A stretch of 64,000 nucleotides of DNA from positions 99,156 to 163,155 of the forward strand of contig JAJEKV010000515.1 in assembly GCA_021234155.1 (NCBI GenBank), read 5' to 3'. Below are positions 50,027 through 61,680 of the stretch, one piece after another (positions within the stretch are counted from its first letter, which is position 1; every line of letters starts with the position of its first letter). The notes beneath the pieces were generated by a model. That model saw only the letters and a program-made list of their open reading frames with translations, searched no databases and was not told where the DNA came from. The DNA is from Isoetes taiwanensis. Its lineage: Eukaryota > Streptophyta > Lycopodiopsida > Isoetales > Isoetaceae. Made by a program: the position numbers and the translations under genes.

Positions 50027-51148
50027 TCAAGGGTATTCCTTGCGGATACGGCGCGCCAAGTATAAGTCCTTGGGCATCAGCGTCACCCTCTTCGCATGGA
50101 TTGCGCAGAGGTTTCCTTCCTCGAACAATTGGGTGACCTCGGCCTCCGGCTTCGGCCAAAGCACTCTTGTCGTGAGGGGCGTCACCACATGTCGGTGGCG
50201 AAGTCCGTGCATCACCTCCCGCATAAAGCGCTCGAAGGTGCCTTCCTAATCGGGGAGATTAGTGCTTTGTTGAAAGTGCTTAATCTCGAAAAACTTCGGG
50301 CATGCCTAGAGTTTGGTCCGTGGTGGACCTTCTTGGGCTTCTCCAGTCGTGGCGGCGGTGGCTTTTGGGCTGGTTCTTTGCTGGCCCCCCCTTCACGTAG
50401 CATTGGACGTTCTGACGGCAGTACCAGTCGTTGTACCTCGTCCAACGACGGAGGTATTCTTTGTATGCCTTGAGGCGTCCCGAAGAAGGCGCTCCTCCTT
50501 CATGAGCGATTCGCTCGCCCTTATACGCTTCTTGACCACCTTAGGTGGCTTGGGCCACTTCGGGTAAGGTGGTCTTGCGTCGGGTTTGAGGTCTCCCCGG
50601 CGACTGGCCGTCGTCCTCCTGTTCTTCCTCTTCGTCTCCTCCTCCTTCTTCCACCACTTCCTCTTCTTCGTGTCGGGGAGGCTCCTCGATCACTACGGTC
50701 CCTCGGGGCCGATCGTTCCTCCTCTTGGTTCTGCGCTCCTCCTCCCTAAGCTCCCGCTCTCGCTCCCTCTTCTTCCGTGAGGCTTGCTCTTCCGGCCACT
50801 CTGCAACCTTCTCCTTGCCCTTCTTCTTTGGTGCCGAAGGGCCCGCCTCTTGAGTTTGGTGCTGGGGCTACTCTTCCTCCTGCTCCACTTCCGTGTTCGG
50901 CGAGGGTCCAAAGTGGCGGGACTCGCCGGTTCTCTGGGTGCCCGCCGACCGAAGAAGAGCTGCTTTCAGCTGGCCTCCTCTTAGGAGACGTGGAAGGTTT
51001 TCGGCCGCCGCTGTTGCTGGGGAACTCCCCTTCCCGGCTTAGGTGAAGGTGTTGGGGATTTGCTTAGTGTGCCCGACCTACCGCTAAGGCTTATCATCGA
51101 GGCGTAGGCCTCTCCCGACCTTCTAGTCATGCGCTTGGTTCGAGCCAT
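50027..51148 (-). CDS. Histone H3 / CENH3-like protein with long charged tail, carried by the retrotransposon
   Basis: From ATG at 51148 it reads [20 protein letters not shown] is the canonical H3 N-terminus. A long tail follows: basic and proline-rich, then Lys/Arg/Glu-rich ([19 protein letters not shown]) and acidic ([20 protein letters not shown]). The C-terminal third is a histone fold: [11 protein letters not shown] (alpha-N), [13 protein letters not shown] (alpha-1), [20 protein letters not shown] (end of alpha-2 and loop 2), then [19 protein letters not shown] and TGA. EIKHFQ-STNL and VTLM-KD resemble CENH3 more than canonical H3. Start and stop are in the same frame (374 codons) but the tail shifts frame at least twice, and two in-frame TAGs lie near 50240-50310; parts of alpha-2 appear to lack a short CTGCAG-like piece. 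Same sense as gag-pol, with a leader and an AT-rich TATA-like stretch near 51240. Normal plant CENH3 is about 150-190 residues; this is twice that. Confidence 0.85.
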
Positions 51149-51398
51149 ACTTAACGGTGTGGAAAATGGATGACGTAAGGCTGAGCAAGAGAGATGGTGG
51201 AGGAAAAGGTTGGTGGGAAAATGAGGTGTCAGGGATATTTAAAAAGGAGGGTCCCTGGGAATATTCCCTACCATTAATAGGCCTACTTATTAGCCCCCCT
51301 TATTAATTACACCATAGTACCCTTATTATTAATATATATTTAATTTGAATACCCATACTTAAATTCGTATTATCTTATATTATAATGTTATACCGTAA
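51149..51398 (-). other. Leader/upstream region of the H3-like ORF
   Basis: CT-rich leader on the minus strand with TTTTTAAATAT near 51235-51246 as a weak TATA candidate. It ends at the 16-bp repeat taatgttataccgtaa (51383-51398). Confidence 0.45.
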
Positions 51399-54300
51399 GT
51401 AGTGAACCGCGCCCTAGATCGGGCGGTCGACATTGACTCTTTGATTATGCGATCCACGATCGGTTAAAAAAGGGCAAAAAAAAAAGAGCTAAAATAAAAC
51501 AAAGAAGGGCTTTTCGTGATCAAGCTGCGGCAGATCTGGCGAAACTCCCGCTTGGCAATGGTGGCTCGAGAGGGGCTTTTGTGACTCTTGGCAGAATCTG
51601 GCGAAACTTCGCAGCAATGGTGGCTCAGGCTTCTTCTTTAGAACCCTAGCTGCGCACAGACCGCTCAAGCTATCAACAAACTTGGAAAGGATTTGGGGAG
51701 CTTAACCTCCTAGAAGCACTTACATTTTCACCAACCGCAGAGGAATTTAAGGACCTTTTAGGTTTCACATTCAAAATTCATTACAGGACGAGCTTTGCAA
51801 TACGTCGATCGAGAAAAGGGTTTTTATTTTCACGGGAACGCCTTTGTCACAAAATGGGGACCAGCTCAAGAGCTCTCCTTTTTGGGCCTTATTTCTTATT
51901 CTAAAATTCTAAGAACGCCATTCACGTGGTTGTCTACTCGGTAACGAGCCCATTGAGTCCAAGTTGCTTGATCATATGGCCTTTTGGAAGAAATTGCATG
52001 TGCCCGAGGTCTTTCTTGAAAAGCCAGGTTGTTGAGATGGTGATGATTACACGGCTGAGATCCACGACATCACATCGGAAGGTTCAGGTTTGTCTGTAGG
52101 TTTCTTCTATTTTTCCTTTTAGGTAGTGTCATGTTTTCCTCCCGCTCTTATGCGCACATTCTATTGGGGCTTTCTAATGGGCTTGGGCTCCGAGGCAAAA
52201 AAATGCCGGGTACACTTTGTGTAACGGAGCTGCCATTGTATATTTTCCTTAGTACCCAAAGGATGAAAAGCTGGCGGACGATTCCAATATGTGGCCTTAG
52301 AATCATGGCGAATCTGCTTTTCATGCCAATCGGGCTTGCTTTTACTAAAGGTTGAGAACTAGCGATGGTAAAACCATTAAAATCTTGACGAAAGCCACAG
52401 ATATCAGTCTGGTGAATAGAAATTAAAGTTGAGCCGTGAAACTTTGAAATTATTTGGTTACATATCTCAATCTAAGTTAACATTCCCAACTATGGATGGG
52501 CGTCGATGTACAAATGCGGTTAGAACATCAAATCGAAATGTTTCGAGGTAATAATCGTTTCGCTTTTATGTTGGGACATAGGGCTCCTTGGCAATCTGGT
52601 ATTGTGCGTGTTGTAGTAGAGGTTATGATGGCGGATTTGATTTCCACAAGGCTCCAAGTTGGATGAGCGGATTTTAGCGGTAGCTGCAATGCTCATATGC
52701 GGGTAGGGCTCCAAGTTGGATGGCGGATTTTAGCAGAGCTGCTTGATATCTTTGGCATGCCATAGATGTTTACGAGATTATATTGTATGCAACACATTTG
52801 CCGTGCATGGAATATTCTTAAAAGGTATGGTTTCTCAGATCCCTTTGTTGTCATCTTCTCTAGAAAATTTAGTTTAGAACCTCTCAATTGCTTTAAAAAG
52901 ATGGTTGTGGCTCTAAGAATACTTGCTGGTATGGCATCCGCCACCAAAGAAAAGTTGCAACAATGAGTATATCTATTGCCAATCTATTCCTAGATTTCAT
53001 GAGCATCTATGTTTACTTGCTCGTAAATTTGTCACTTCTTATGATGGCAAAGTCGCGTTGTTATAGGATTAAGTTGATGAATGGACCCGCACCACATATA
53101 GATATTGGACGCCATGATTGCGTGTAGTGATGGGCACACCGGACAATGGACCAAAGCTAAGGGGGAGGCAATGTGGCAATGTACTCACGAGTCTAAACTT
53201 TATTTGAACACCTCGGACAAAAGCAGAGTATAAGCCGTATGAAAAAAAAAAAGAGGCAACAGGAGATTGCAAGAAGCTATTATAAATAATCTTAATTCAA
53301 GTATCTCTTAGCATGTACTTTGTATTTCTTGCATGTATTCATTTTCATCTGTTCATGTAGGATTGACTCTGCAGCACACAGTTGGAGTTCCAACCCAGAT
53401 AGTGAACCAAACAATTTCAAAGTGGTAATACATTTTTGAACGCTTAACAATCTATAATTATCATTTCATATTTAGCAATCAAACGCACGTTTGCAACTAA
53501 TCTTGCATTGTTTAGAGGTTCTCAATACTTCCATAATACGAGATTACCAAATGGGAAAGGTTGAATGTAGCTTATAGCTATTATGCCGAAGGACTTTGGA
53601 ATTGTGAAGGTATAAAATTGTGAAGGTGAGGGACTTTGTTGCGTTATTTTATTCTTATTATATAAAGTTACAAATTGCATAGATTGGGCTTAAGCGTATA
53701 AATTTTCATATATAATTGGGTTATTTATCAAGAAACCAACCGAGCTACAAAATTGAGAGATTTGTGCACCGGCCCAATTGCTTGAGAGTCCTTTGTACCA
53801 TTATGTAGCATTTTGTAGCAGGGCCAGAAGCAATGAAAGGGATCAAGCCAGTTAGTCTATGGTTTTCATTCACATTCTTTACAAGTGGATTGCAATTTAT
53901 TTAAGGAAGCTAAAAGTAGAGGGCATTTTGAATTAATGAGACTGTATTTGTATTACTTTATAGTCCTTGATACATTGTTAGAATGTGTTACATGGAACAA
54001 TAGAGGGAGCTTTCTATGTGATCATGATAGGGCATCCAATCCGACCATGTGGAGAATTACATAATATAATTTGCTCTTATCAGAGATTGATTGCTTTCAT
54101 TTGCAGCAGCGAGGAATCGCTTAAAACTTCGTAGCTTTGAAGACCACGGTTATTGTATTGTACATGCCTTATTTTGAAGCCTTTGGAAAGGGTCAACGCT
54201 TGAATAACACATTGTGGTGGATAAAAGACAAAACTCCACTATTACGTGCACTAGCAACTTTGGAATTGCTTAGAGATTTCAATATTAAAGTTAGAACTTG

Positions 54301-55098
54301 GAAAATTGAATTGTTTGTGATGGATAAGAACATCTAAGCAATTATTTATTTCAATAGTAGAGAAAACTCCACTATTACGTGCACTAGCTATACAAAAGTA
54401 GAGAACTTTGGAATTGCTTAGAGATTTCAATATGAAAGTTAGAACTTGGAAATTTCTCATTATATAGATTAAATTGTTTGTGATGGATAAGAACATCTAA
54501 GCAATTATTTATTTCCATGTAGCCTTTGCTGTGGAAGAGAGTAGGTGAGCTCACATGTTAATGGAAAATAATGGATGCAACTTTGTTTTAAACACTGACT
54601 TTTGCCATGTTGACCATATAATTCTGAACACATCTTATACTTTCAACATTCTTACTTGCATTTTCATTTTAATCTGTTGGTATTGCATCTATCTCAGGGC
54701 ATCCAGTTTGGTTTTACTCTTTGCAGCAAGTTCCTAGGTTAGAAAAGAAGGTAGTCTGAATGCTTCATAGACAACATCCTTACAACATCCTTGGTGTGAG
54801 TGCAACTTTAAGACAACAGCCATTCCTAGAGCATGACAGGTGTCAATGCAATCTAACAAAACATACCTATTTCTAGAGCATCAAGCAAGGAAAAGAAAAG
54901 AAACATATCAACAAAGGCATACTCAAAGAGCATCGAGCATCAAATCAATGCTATGCTTTGGGATACATAGCATCGATTCCCAAGAACACTGCGTTTGGAT
55001 ACAAAAGTTGGACTATTACTACACGCTTTTCTCATTTTGGCCAAAACATTTACGGACTTGCAATTATGCCCAAAGAACGCCGGGCAATCTGTTACTAG
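51399..55098. mobile_element. 3.7-kb insert flanked by a 16-bp direct repeat, with hairpins at both ends
   Basis: taatgttataccgtaa occurs at 51383-51398 and 55099-55114. The DNA between starts GTAGTGAACCGCGCCC...GGGCGG (a hairpin) and ends GCCC...GGGC-AATCTGTTACTAG (a hairpin plus Helitron-type terminus). The ends are thus roughly mirrored. No transposase or RepHel frame was found; only short open frames. It contains partial duplications (ctccaagttggatg near 52651 and 52710; 54232-54520). Either a nonautonomous element, or a Helitron whose junction arose by template switching at a 16-bp repeat. Confidence 0.5.
54232..54520 (+). repeat. Tandem duplication, about 130-155 bp
   Basis: Both copies run actccactattacgtgcacta, gaactttggaattgc/aactttggaattgc, agagatttcaatat, gttagaacttgg, then gtgatggataagaacatcta and gcaattatttattt. 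Confidence 0.92.
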
Positions 55099-55099
55099 T
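55068..55099 (+). mobile_element. Helitron 3' terminus B
   Basis: TGCCC aaagaacgcc GGGCA hairpin followed by atctgtta and CTAGT (55095-55099), then A. The last 80 bp resemble 56963-57036 (cttttctc, ccaaaacattta, gcccaaagaac), so both ends belong to one family. Confidence 0.7.
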
Positions 55100-55228
55100 A
55101 ATGTTATACCGTAATTCTTGGATTGGATCAAGCCCTAATTTGAATGTTCGAGATCATCTGAGTGCATCCGAAGGCCGAGATTTATTGAACGACTTACCAT
55201 CACCATGATTGGTCATACTTTGATCTCT

Positions 55229-56960
55229 TAAGGGGAAAGGGTAAAGGAAAAAGGGGGGAAAGGAAAAGGGAAGAGACAAGAGAGAATGTGAAAATAAAAG
55301 GCCTGAGGAAAAGGGAGAAAAGCAAAGGGAAAAGGGTGGGGATAAGAGAAGAGAAAAAGACATGAAAAAATGAAAAGGGAAAGAAGAAAGAAAAGGGAAG
55401 GGGGAAAAGGTACCTGGAGAAAGGGCACGAGGGAAAAGGGAAGAGATAAAGTGGTAAAGGGAAGAGGAAAGGGCACGGGAAAAAAAGGAAGAAGAAAAGA
55501 TGAAGAAAGTGGAAAAGGGAGGAGAAAAAAAAACATGGAAAAAGGGAAGAAAAAAAGGGCATGGGAAAAGGGAGAAGAGCGTTGAAGAAAGAGGAAAAAG
55601 GAAGGGGAAAATGGCATAGGAAAAGGAAAAGGAAAGGAAAAGGAAAAGGAAAAAGAAAAAGAGAGAGGGAAATGGAGGGAAAAAGTGCATCGAGAAAAGG
55701 GGAAGAGTAAAAGGTTGGGAAAATGAGGAAGAGGGAAGGGAAAAGGGAGAACAAGAAAAGGATGGGGAGAAGGGAAGAAATAAGGGAAATTGAGAAGAAA
55801 AAAAAAAAGGAAAGGGAAATGGGAAGGGAACCTAAAAAAAAGGCATGAGAAAAAGGGAAAAAGGTAAACAAGAAAAAGGGAAGAGGAAAGGGCTTGAGAT
55901 AAAAGGGAAGAGGAAAATGGCGGAGAAATAGAAAAAAGAAAAGGAAAAAAAAAGGGGGGAAGAGAGAAAGGGTGGGAAAAAGAGGAAAATGAGTATAGGA
56001 AAATAAGAAAAGAAAACAAATGTGGAAAGGCATGGGAAAGGGGAAAAGTGAAAAGGAAAAGGAAAGGAAGGAAAAAGGGCATGAGGAAAGGATCGGGAAA
56101 GGAGAAAAACAGGAAAAAAAAAATCCATTAGGAAAGGGAAAAGGGAAGGGAAGAGGTGGAACGAGGGAAAAGGGGAAGAAAACATGAGAAAAGGAAAAAA
56201 AAAAAAAAAAAGGAAGGGGAAAAGAAGAAAAAAAAATCATACGGGGAAAAAGAGAAGTGGGAAAGGATGGGAAAAGGAGGAAAAGGAAAGCATAGGAAAA
56301 ATAGAAAGAAGAAAGGGGTGGAAAAAAAGGGAAGGGAAAAAAGAAAAGAGAAGAGAAATGGAAAAGAAAAAAAGGAGGGAAAAAAAGAAAAAAGGGGGAG
56401 AGCGACAGAAAAAGGAAAAAGAGGAAAATAGGAAAAGGAAAGAGAAAAAAGGGAACATAGAAAAAAAAAAAGGGAAGGGAGAAAGGGTGAGGAGATGGGA
56501 AAAGGGAAGGTAAAAAGGGCATGAAAGCGGGGGAGAGGAAAAAGAAAAGGAGGAGGAAAGGGCACCCAAAAAAGGAAGAGCGAAAAGGCTAGGAAATAGA
56601 GGAAAAGATAAGGGAAAATAGGCATGGAAAAAAGCGAAAGACTAAAAGATTGAGGAAAAAGGGAAGGCATGGAAAAAGGGTGGGGAAAAGAGAAGGCATG
56701 GAAAAAGGTGAAGGGAAAGGGAGAAGAGCATGGAAAAAGGAGAAGAAGGAAAGGGTGGAAAAAAGGAGGAAAAGGAAAGGGAAAAAGGTTATCGAAAAAA
56801 GGGAAGAGGGAAAGGAAGGAAGGGGTGGGGAAACAAGGAAACATATGAAAAAAAAGCGGAAAAAACTAAAAAGAAAAAAAGAAAAGTGTATAGAAAATAA
56901 GAAAAAGTAAAAAATACGGGATAGAGCAAAAGGGAAAGGGAAACGAAAAGGGAAAGGTAT
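55229..56960 (+). repeat. 1.7-kb homopurine tract ((G)GGAAAA-type minisatellite)
   Basis: Almost only A and G on the plus strand, built from variants of gggaaaagggaagaggaaaa, with a recurrent gggcatg about every 60-150 bases. The long open frames on either strand here are by-products of low complexity, not genes. It lies inside the LTR element, between two Helitron 3' ends. Confidence 0.97.
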
Positions 56961-57007
56961 AGGGCTTTTCTCCTCTGACCAAAAACATTTATAGGCTCTC
57001 AACTTAC

Positions 57008-57036
57008 GCCCAAAGAACTTTGGGTACCATTACTAG
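57008..57036 (+). mobile_element. Helitron 3' terminus A
   Basis: CCCAAAG aa CTTTGGG hairpin, then taccatta and CTAGT (57032-57036). It has the same flank as terminus B 1.94 kb upstream. Confidence 0.82.
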
Positions 57037-57370
57037 TACCTTTAGAATTTCAAATTTCCTAATAGTTTGAAGTGTTAATTATGGATTTGTGCCATTTTTC
57101 ACTCGGTCTCGATTGGCATAATTCTTGACCCATTTTAGGTGAAATTTGATGCGGATGCATAATTTTCACTCCAATTTTACTAGAAGGTGAATTTGACTCA
57201 TTCATTCCTTCGCCTAACACTAACCTAATTTCGGACCCACTACCTAGGAGAAAAATTTTTCCCTATTTTCAAGCGGTTCAATGGTGGAAATTTTTATTTC
57301 ACACCCTTATAGGCCTGTTAGACTACTTTTTCATGGTCATGGTCGCTAGTTCCCTGGTCAACCAAGAACA
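57037..57370 (-). other. 5' leader of the LTR element
   Basis: Between the Helitron end and the PBS. No open frame. This is what remains of the original leader next to the 5' LTR. Confidence 0.5.
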
Positions 57371-57386
57371 TCGCCTCGATACCATT
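57371..57386 (-). promoter_or_regulatory. Primer-binding site, initiator tRNA-Met type
   Basis: Directly after the 5' LTR end (…ATCACA) the minus strand reads A-TGGTATCGAGGCGATG. TGGTATC followed by GA(G)GC matches the TGGTATCAGAGC complement of plant tRNA-iMet, apart from the CAGAGC/CGAGGC change at a CAG site. Confidence 0.85.
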
Positions 57387-59017
57387 GTGATGCTCCTCGC
57401 TAAATATATCAAGGCCCGCCATATTTTCGGGCTGAAAATCCCCCGGCTCAATCGTCCGCCCCAAGCGGGCCCTTCGTCTACCCCGCACTCGAGGTGATCC
57501 TAGTGCGGGAGGGGACACGAAGGTGTCTTGGCGCCCTTTCCCTATGGGCTCCTAGATCGGACGGAAAGCGACAAACACGTCGAACTAGCATCAAAACATA
57601 TAAATACTACCTCAAGGGTAGTTCATCACACATATACCAATGTAAGGATGATAATCATAAACCGCGAAAACATGATAGCTCCTACCCAGCTCGGACTCGT
57701 GGGAGGATGACCAGAAGCTAAGCCTCAAGATAGATAGGGCAAGAAGTCATGGCAATGGCGAGGGGCATAAGACAATGGCTAGGGTTGACCACTCCATCCG
57801 CCCCTCGGTGCATACTTTGCAGATGGGCTAGATCAAGTTGTGGCATGACTCTAACCTTCCTGGGATCATAAATCCCATGGCATCACCCATCGGGACTACT
57901 CGAGGTTGCATCTCCCGGGTCCGACGAGGAAGGGGTTGCATCTCCCTTTCCGGGGTCTAGAGGCTCCACGAGGCGGCTAGAGAATCGTGGCGACACACGA
58001 TCGTGCACCGTGAACCCCCAAAACAAGAGCCAAGTGACACTTGCAACTCTTGAGAGGCGGCGGCACCATTGCCTCGGGAGGTGCCGGACCCATGCTCGGC
58101 CCACACGAGGTGACCGACCATAAGCCTAGCCCACTATGGGATCCCCAGTAGCCCCCTTTCGGGGCAGGATCCTCCCTCCATCTTGCCTCTAGCCCCGTTG
58201 TGTAGTGCTGAGTCACATCATAGCTTCCATAGCCCGGTGGGTTCCTATGCACAGGCCGCAATTAATAGGAACTAAGGGATCTACACTAGGAGCATACTAC
58301 ATATGGCCCTAGGTCTCCCCCCCTTCCCAATACAAGAGGAGCAACATGATCAACCAATATCACATACATCACGCCATGATCAATATCATGTGAACATCTT
58401 AACCTAATCATACATATCTAACTAATGATTAGGGTTCCTTGATTAAGGTTCAAGATGTTCAACAAAGATCTAGGGTGGCTCTACTCTAGACACGAATTAC
58501 TAACCCATCTGGAGTGCTAACTTCCAGATGAACTAACATGAACTCTACTCAACCTACCTCCTCCGTATGCTTCCTCCCATTCTCGGGCGTCTCCATGCTC
58601 CTTGACATGGGTCGAAGGCTTGCTCCCTCTACGATCATACACACCTTCCGTAAGGCCGCCTTTGCTCCCAGGCTAGACTATGATTGAACGGTGTTCTAAA
58701 GCGGGGTTTCGGGCACGCAAGGAGAGTTCAGGTGCTAGGTGGGAAAAAGGGTCTAGGGTTAGGGTTAGAGCCAATATAGGTGTGGATCCACATGGGATGC
58801 CACGGGCACCACTAGACGAGGCCGTGTGGCGGTTGCCCAATGACATAAGGCCATGTGGAATTGGGCCTTATCCTAAGGTTATCTAAGTTAAACACTTAAC
58901 TTAGATGTGCACCCTTTGCCACTTTCTAAGGCATACAAGGCTACATAGGTAGACTTGTATGGTGACGGGTCCAGGAATATAATGTATTTATGGCGATATT
59001 CCCTAGGACGTCTGCCA
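57387..59017 (-). repeat. 5' LTR
   Basis: Direct repeat of 40231-41852. Termini are TGTGATG... on the plus strand side and ...CTGCCA at the outer end, where the other LTR has ATCACA; the outer end abuts the GCTTG duplication. Confidence 0.92.
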
Positions 59018-59022
59018 GCTTG
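59018..59022. repeat. Target-site duplication, right
   Basis: GCTTG, pairs with 40226-40230. Confidence 0.85.
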
Positions 59023-59215
59023 TAAATATTTTCCTAGATTCTCGTACATTTTATGAGATTTTCTTAGATTCCATTAGATTCTCCTGGATTCCTTTACATT
59101 CTAGAACTTTTTAGAACATTCTAAGACTTTCTGGAACATTCTGAGACTTTCAAGATATCCTAGAACTTTCGAAGTATTTCCCTAGATTCTCTTACATTCT
59201 AGGGACCAAGTTTTG
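59023..59215 (+). repeat. AGATTCCCTT-type minisatellite, right part
   Basis: Resumes the repeat interrupted by the LTR element (ttcctagattct, cattagattct) and grades into (c/g)tagaacttt/agacttt variants. Confidence 0.8.
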
Positions 59216-59669
<454 letters not shown>

Positions 59670-61095
59670 TAGCTATTTACTAGGATCTAATCTTTGGAAA
59701 ACATTCCACATGTACTCCAAATACCTTATAGAACACTTGATTATGAACATATAATACTATCTCAAAACATCAAGTCAAAAGTTTCAACCATCACTTGTGG
59801 AACAATGATAGTGCCAACAGAATCAACCAGATTACTATAAAGACATCAACTTAAGAATTATCATTTACAAAATCTTTTCCTTTTAGAAACATGAGGTAGC
59901 ATTTCACCAGCACTAATGCCATGGAAAAAGTCAGCCAACGTAAGTCAAACTAGCACAGATATTATATTATTGCAGCCGATACATAGTGATGGGATGAAAA
60001 AACCAGCCAGCTTCCACTGTAGAATATCAAGTTTTTCCTGTTTTAATAGCATTATATGCCTAATGTTGTATTTACAGCAGATGACTTTGGTAAAATAACG
60101 TCCCTTCGAACCATTTAAAATACATGCCCATGCACAAGCAAGGATAGATCTTTCCTGATGGTCAGCATGTCACTGAAATATTTTCATTTGTTGATTTGTC
60201 ATCTTCTGAATGCTCCCAGCAAAACATCAACCTATAGAGAGTTGGTAGATGAGATTCCGGTTACCTGCAGTAGAACCAGAGCAAGTTAGCCTTTAAACAG
60301 GGTAAAATGCTAAGCTACTAGCAGGTAAGCAAAAGAATCTCATGGCTTATCGCCCTTCAACCTTAAACCATTAAAATGTCAAGTACGCATCTAAAATAAT
60401 GGAAAAACAGTGAATAAGATTGGGTTGAACCACTCCCTTTTTCTGTTTTTTCTCATGTTACAGCAAAAGATCATAAAAGGAGAAGAGATAAGAAAACTCC
60501 CTGCTGGAAAGAGATCTTCAACCAACCAAATTTTAAGTTTTAAAGAGTGATAATCTCGGTGCAATCTCGAGTACAAATGTTAGCATCTTACAGAATTGAC
60601 TTTCTTGTATAATGCAAGAGAAAGTACCCATTATAGGCACCAAAGAGCATCAGATCACATTATTTTTCAAAGAAGACGTGCTTAGGCCGGTTAAATGATA
60701 CAGATTTGTAGCTGGATTCTCATATTGCCGTAAATAGATATTAAAAAATCAAAAACCTTACCTTGTGTTTTTCAAACCAGAAGATTTCTAGAACGAGCTC
60801 ACCATATGTAGATCATTTGACAATACAGTTATTATTCAACTACTTTTGAACAAACGTAGCTTGTCTAGAAAGCTTCATTTATACTACATAATATGTTCAG
60901 TCTGTATAGAACTGCTGCAAACAGAATAGATGCAAAAATGCAAAACAATGCATGGAAACTCTCATATCTCTTTCACTAAGAAAGTTGAATTGTATTAATA
61001 GCTGTAGATAGCAGAAATGGAAATACTAAAGATCTATAATGCGTAGCTACAAGTTTCACCATTCCTTTGTTTTATTATCAAATATGCAGTTAAAA

Positions 61096-61680
61096 TGCAA
61101 AAAACCTGATTGAGAAGGGCGTCCACATCTTCGAGTCCTTGAAAATTTGCGCTGGACTTGAATGTGTTGCTTCCAGTTCCATTGTTGACAGTTCTATCAG
61201 CTGGTTGAATCATCTCACATGTTGATATTCAAAGCCTTCCTCCTTTGTCATTTCCTCTAGAACTGAGAAGCACCATCACTCTATTTATTAAGTGGAACAT
61301 TCTTGACAGCAAATAAGTTAATCCCAGCATCCATTGCCATGCTTTGAGAACTTATTTTTTATGGGGCAGCATCATTCTTTCTCAAGTAGCTAGCCTCAAT
61401 CCCTTGGCCTTTGAGCATGCTCACAATTGTTATGGCTGTGTTAAACGAACCTATCTTGTTGCAGCAGTTACAGTAAGCTTCCCGCTTACATATATAAGTG
61501 GAGCGGCTTAGAAGAAGCTAGGCATCCTTTTCAGTGATACAGAGCACATATATAAAGGAATCGGCTGAATCATTCTCCCGCCATTTGCAATTCATGCCGT
61601 TCACGGCCTTAGAGAGCATTTCCTTCTGAAAATCTGTATCCCACATCACGGTATTCCGTCGCCTAAAGGAGACCGAAACC
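61096..61680 (-). pseudogene. Unrecognised coding-like region in the second array
   Basis: The minus strand reads RRRNTVMWDTDFQKEMLSKA, VNGMNCKWRENDSADSFIYV, a stop, REAYCNCCNKIGSF and NTAITIVSMLKGQGIEASYL, again a stop. Further down, a frame from ATG at about 61212 reads MIQPADRTVNNGTGS and ANFQGLEDVDALLNQ, ending exactly at a GT (61108-61109). Composition is protein-like, but I recognise no family. Two to three stops make it a remnant or a multi-exon gene with errors. Confidence 0.35.

Larger units (their letters stand above)
40231..59017 (-). mobile_element. Full-length chromodomain Ty3/gypsy LTR retrotransposon carrying extra ORFs and nested inserts
   Basis: Minus-strand element. It is bounded by LTRs (5' LTR 59017-57387, 3' LTR 41852-40231) and a 5-bp TSD (GCTTG), with a tRNA-iMet-type PBS next to the 5' LTR and a purine-rich PPT next to the 3' LTR. 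Order from the 5' LTR: PBS, leader with a Helitron end and homopurine tract, 3.7-kb insert, histone H3-like ORF, acidic ORF, gag with zinc knuckle, protease, RT, RNase H, integrase, chromodomain, PPT, 3' LTR. Protein regions contain many frameshifts. Both LTRs are similar over their length with differences clustered at CAG/CTG/CCGG sites. At about 18.8 kb it is much longer than usual chromoviruses, owing to the extra ORFs and nested DNA. Confidence 0.93.

Noticed and set aside
50777-51046. Plus-strand open frames across the H3-like gene
   Set aside because: Shadows of a GC-rich minus-strand gene; the histone motifs are only on the minus strand.
55154-57002. Very long open frames (up to 440 codons) rich in Phe, Ser, Leu, Pro on the minus strand and Lys/Glu/Gly on the plus strand
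   Set aside because: They are translations of a homopurine minisatellite, open in several frames at once; stop codons are simply rare in such DNA.
40200-59100. Segmental duplication of 1.6 kb instead of LTRs
   Set aside because: The PBS, PPT, TSD and gag-pol order between them show that the two copies are LTRs.
61381-61500. Possible PPR motif (AYCNCCNKIGSFNTA...MLKGQGIEAS)
   Set aside because: One vague match to a 35-residue repeat; no second repeat in register, and flanking sequence does not fit.
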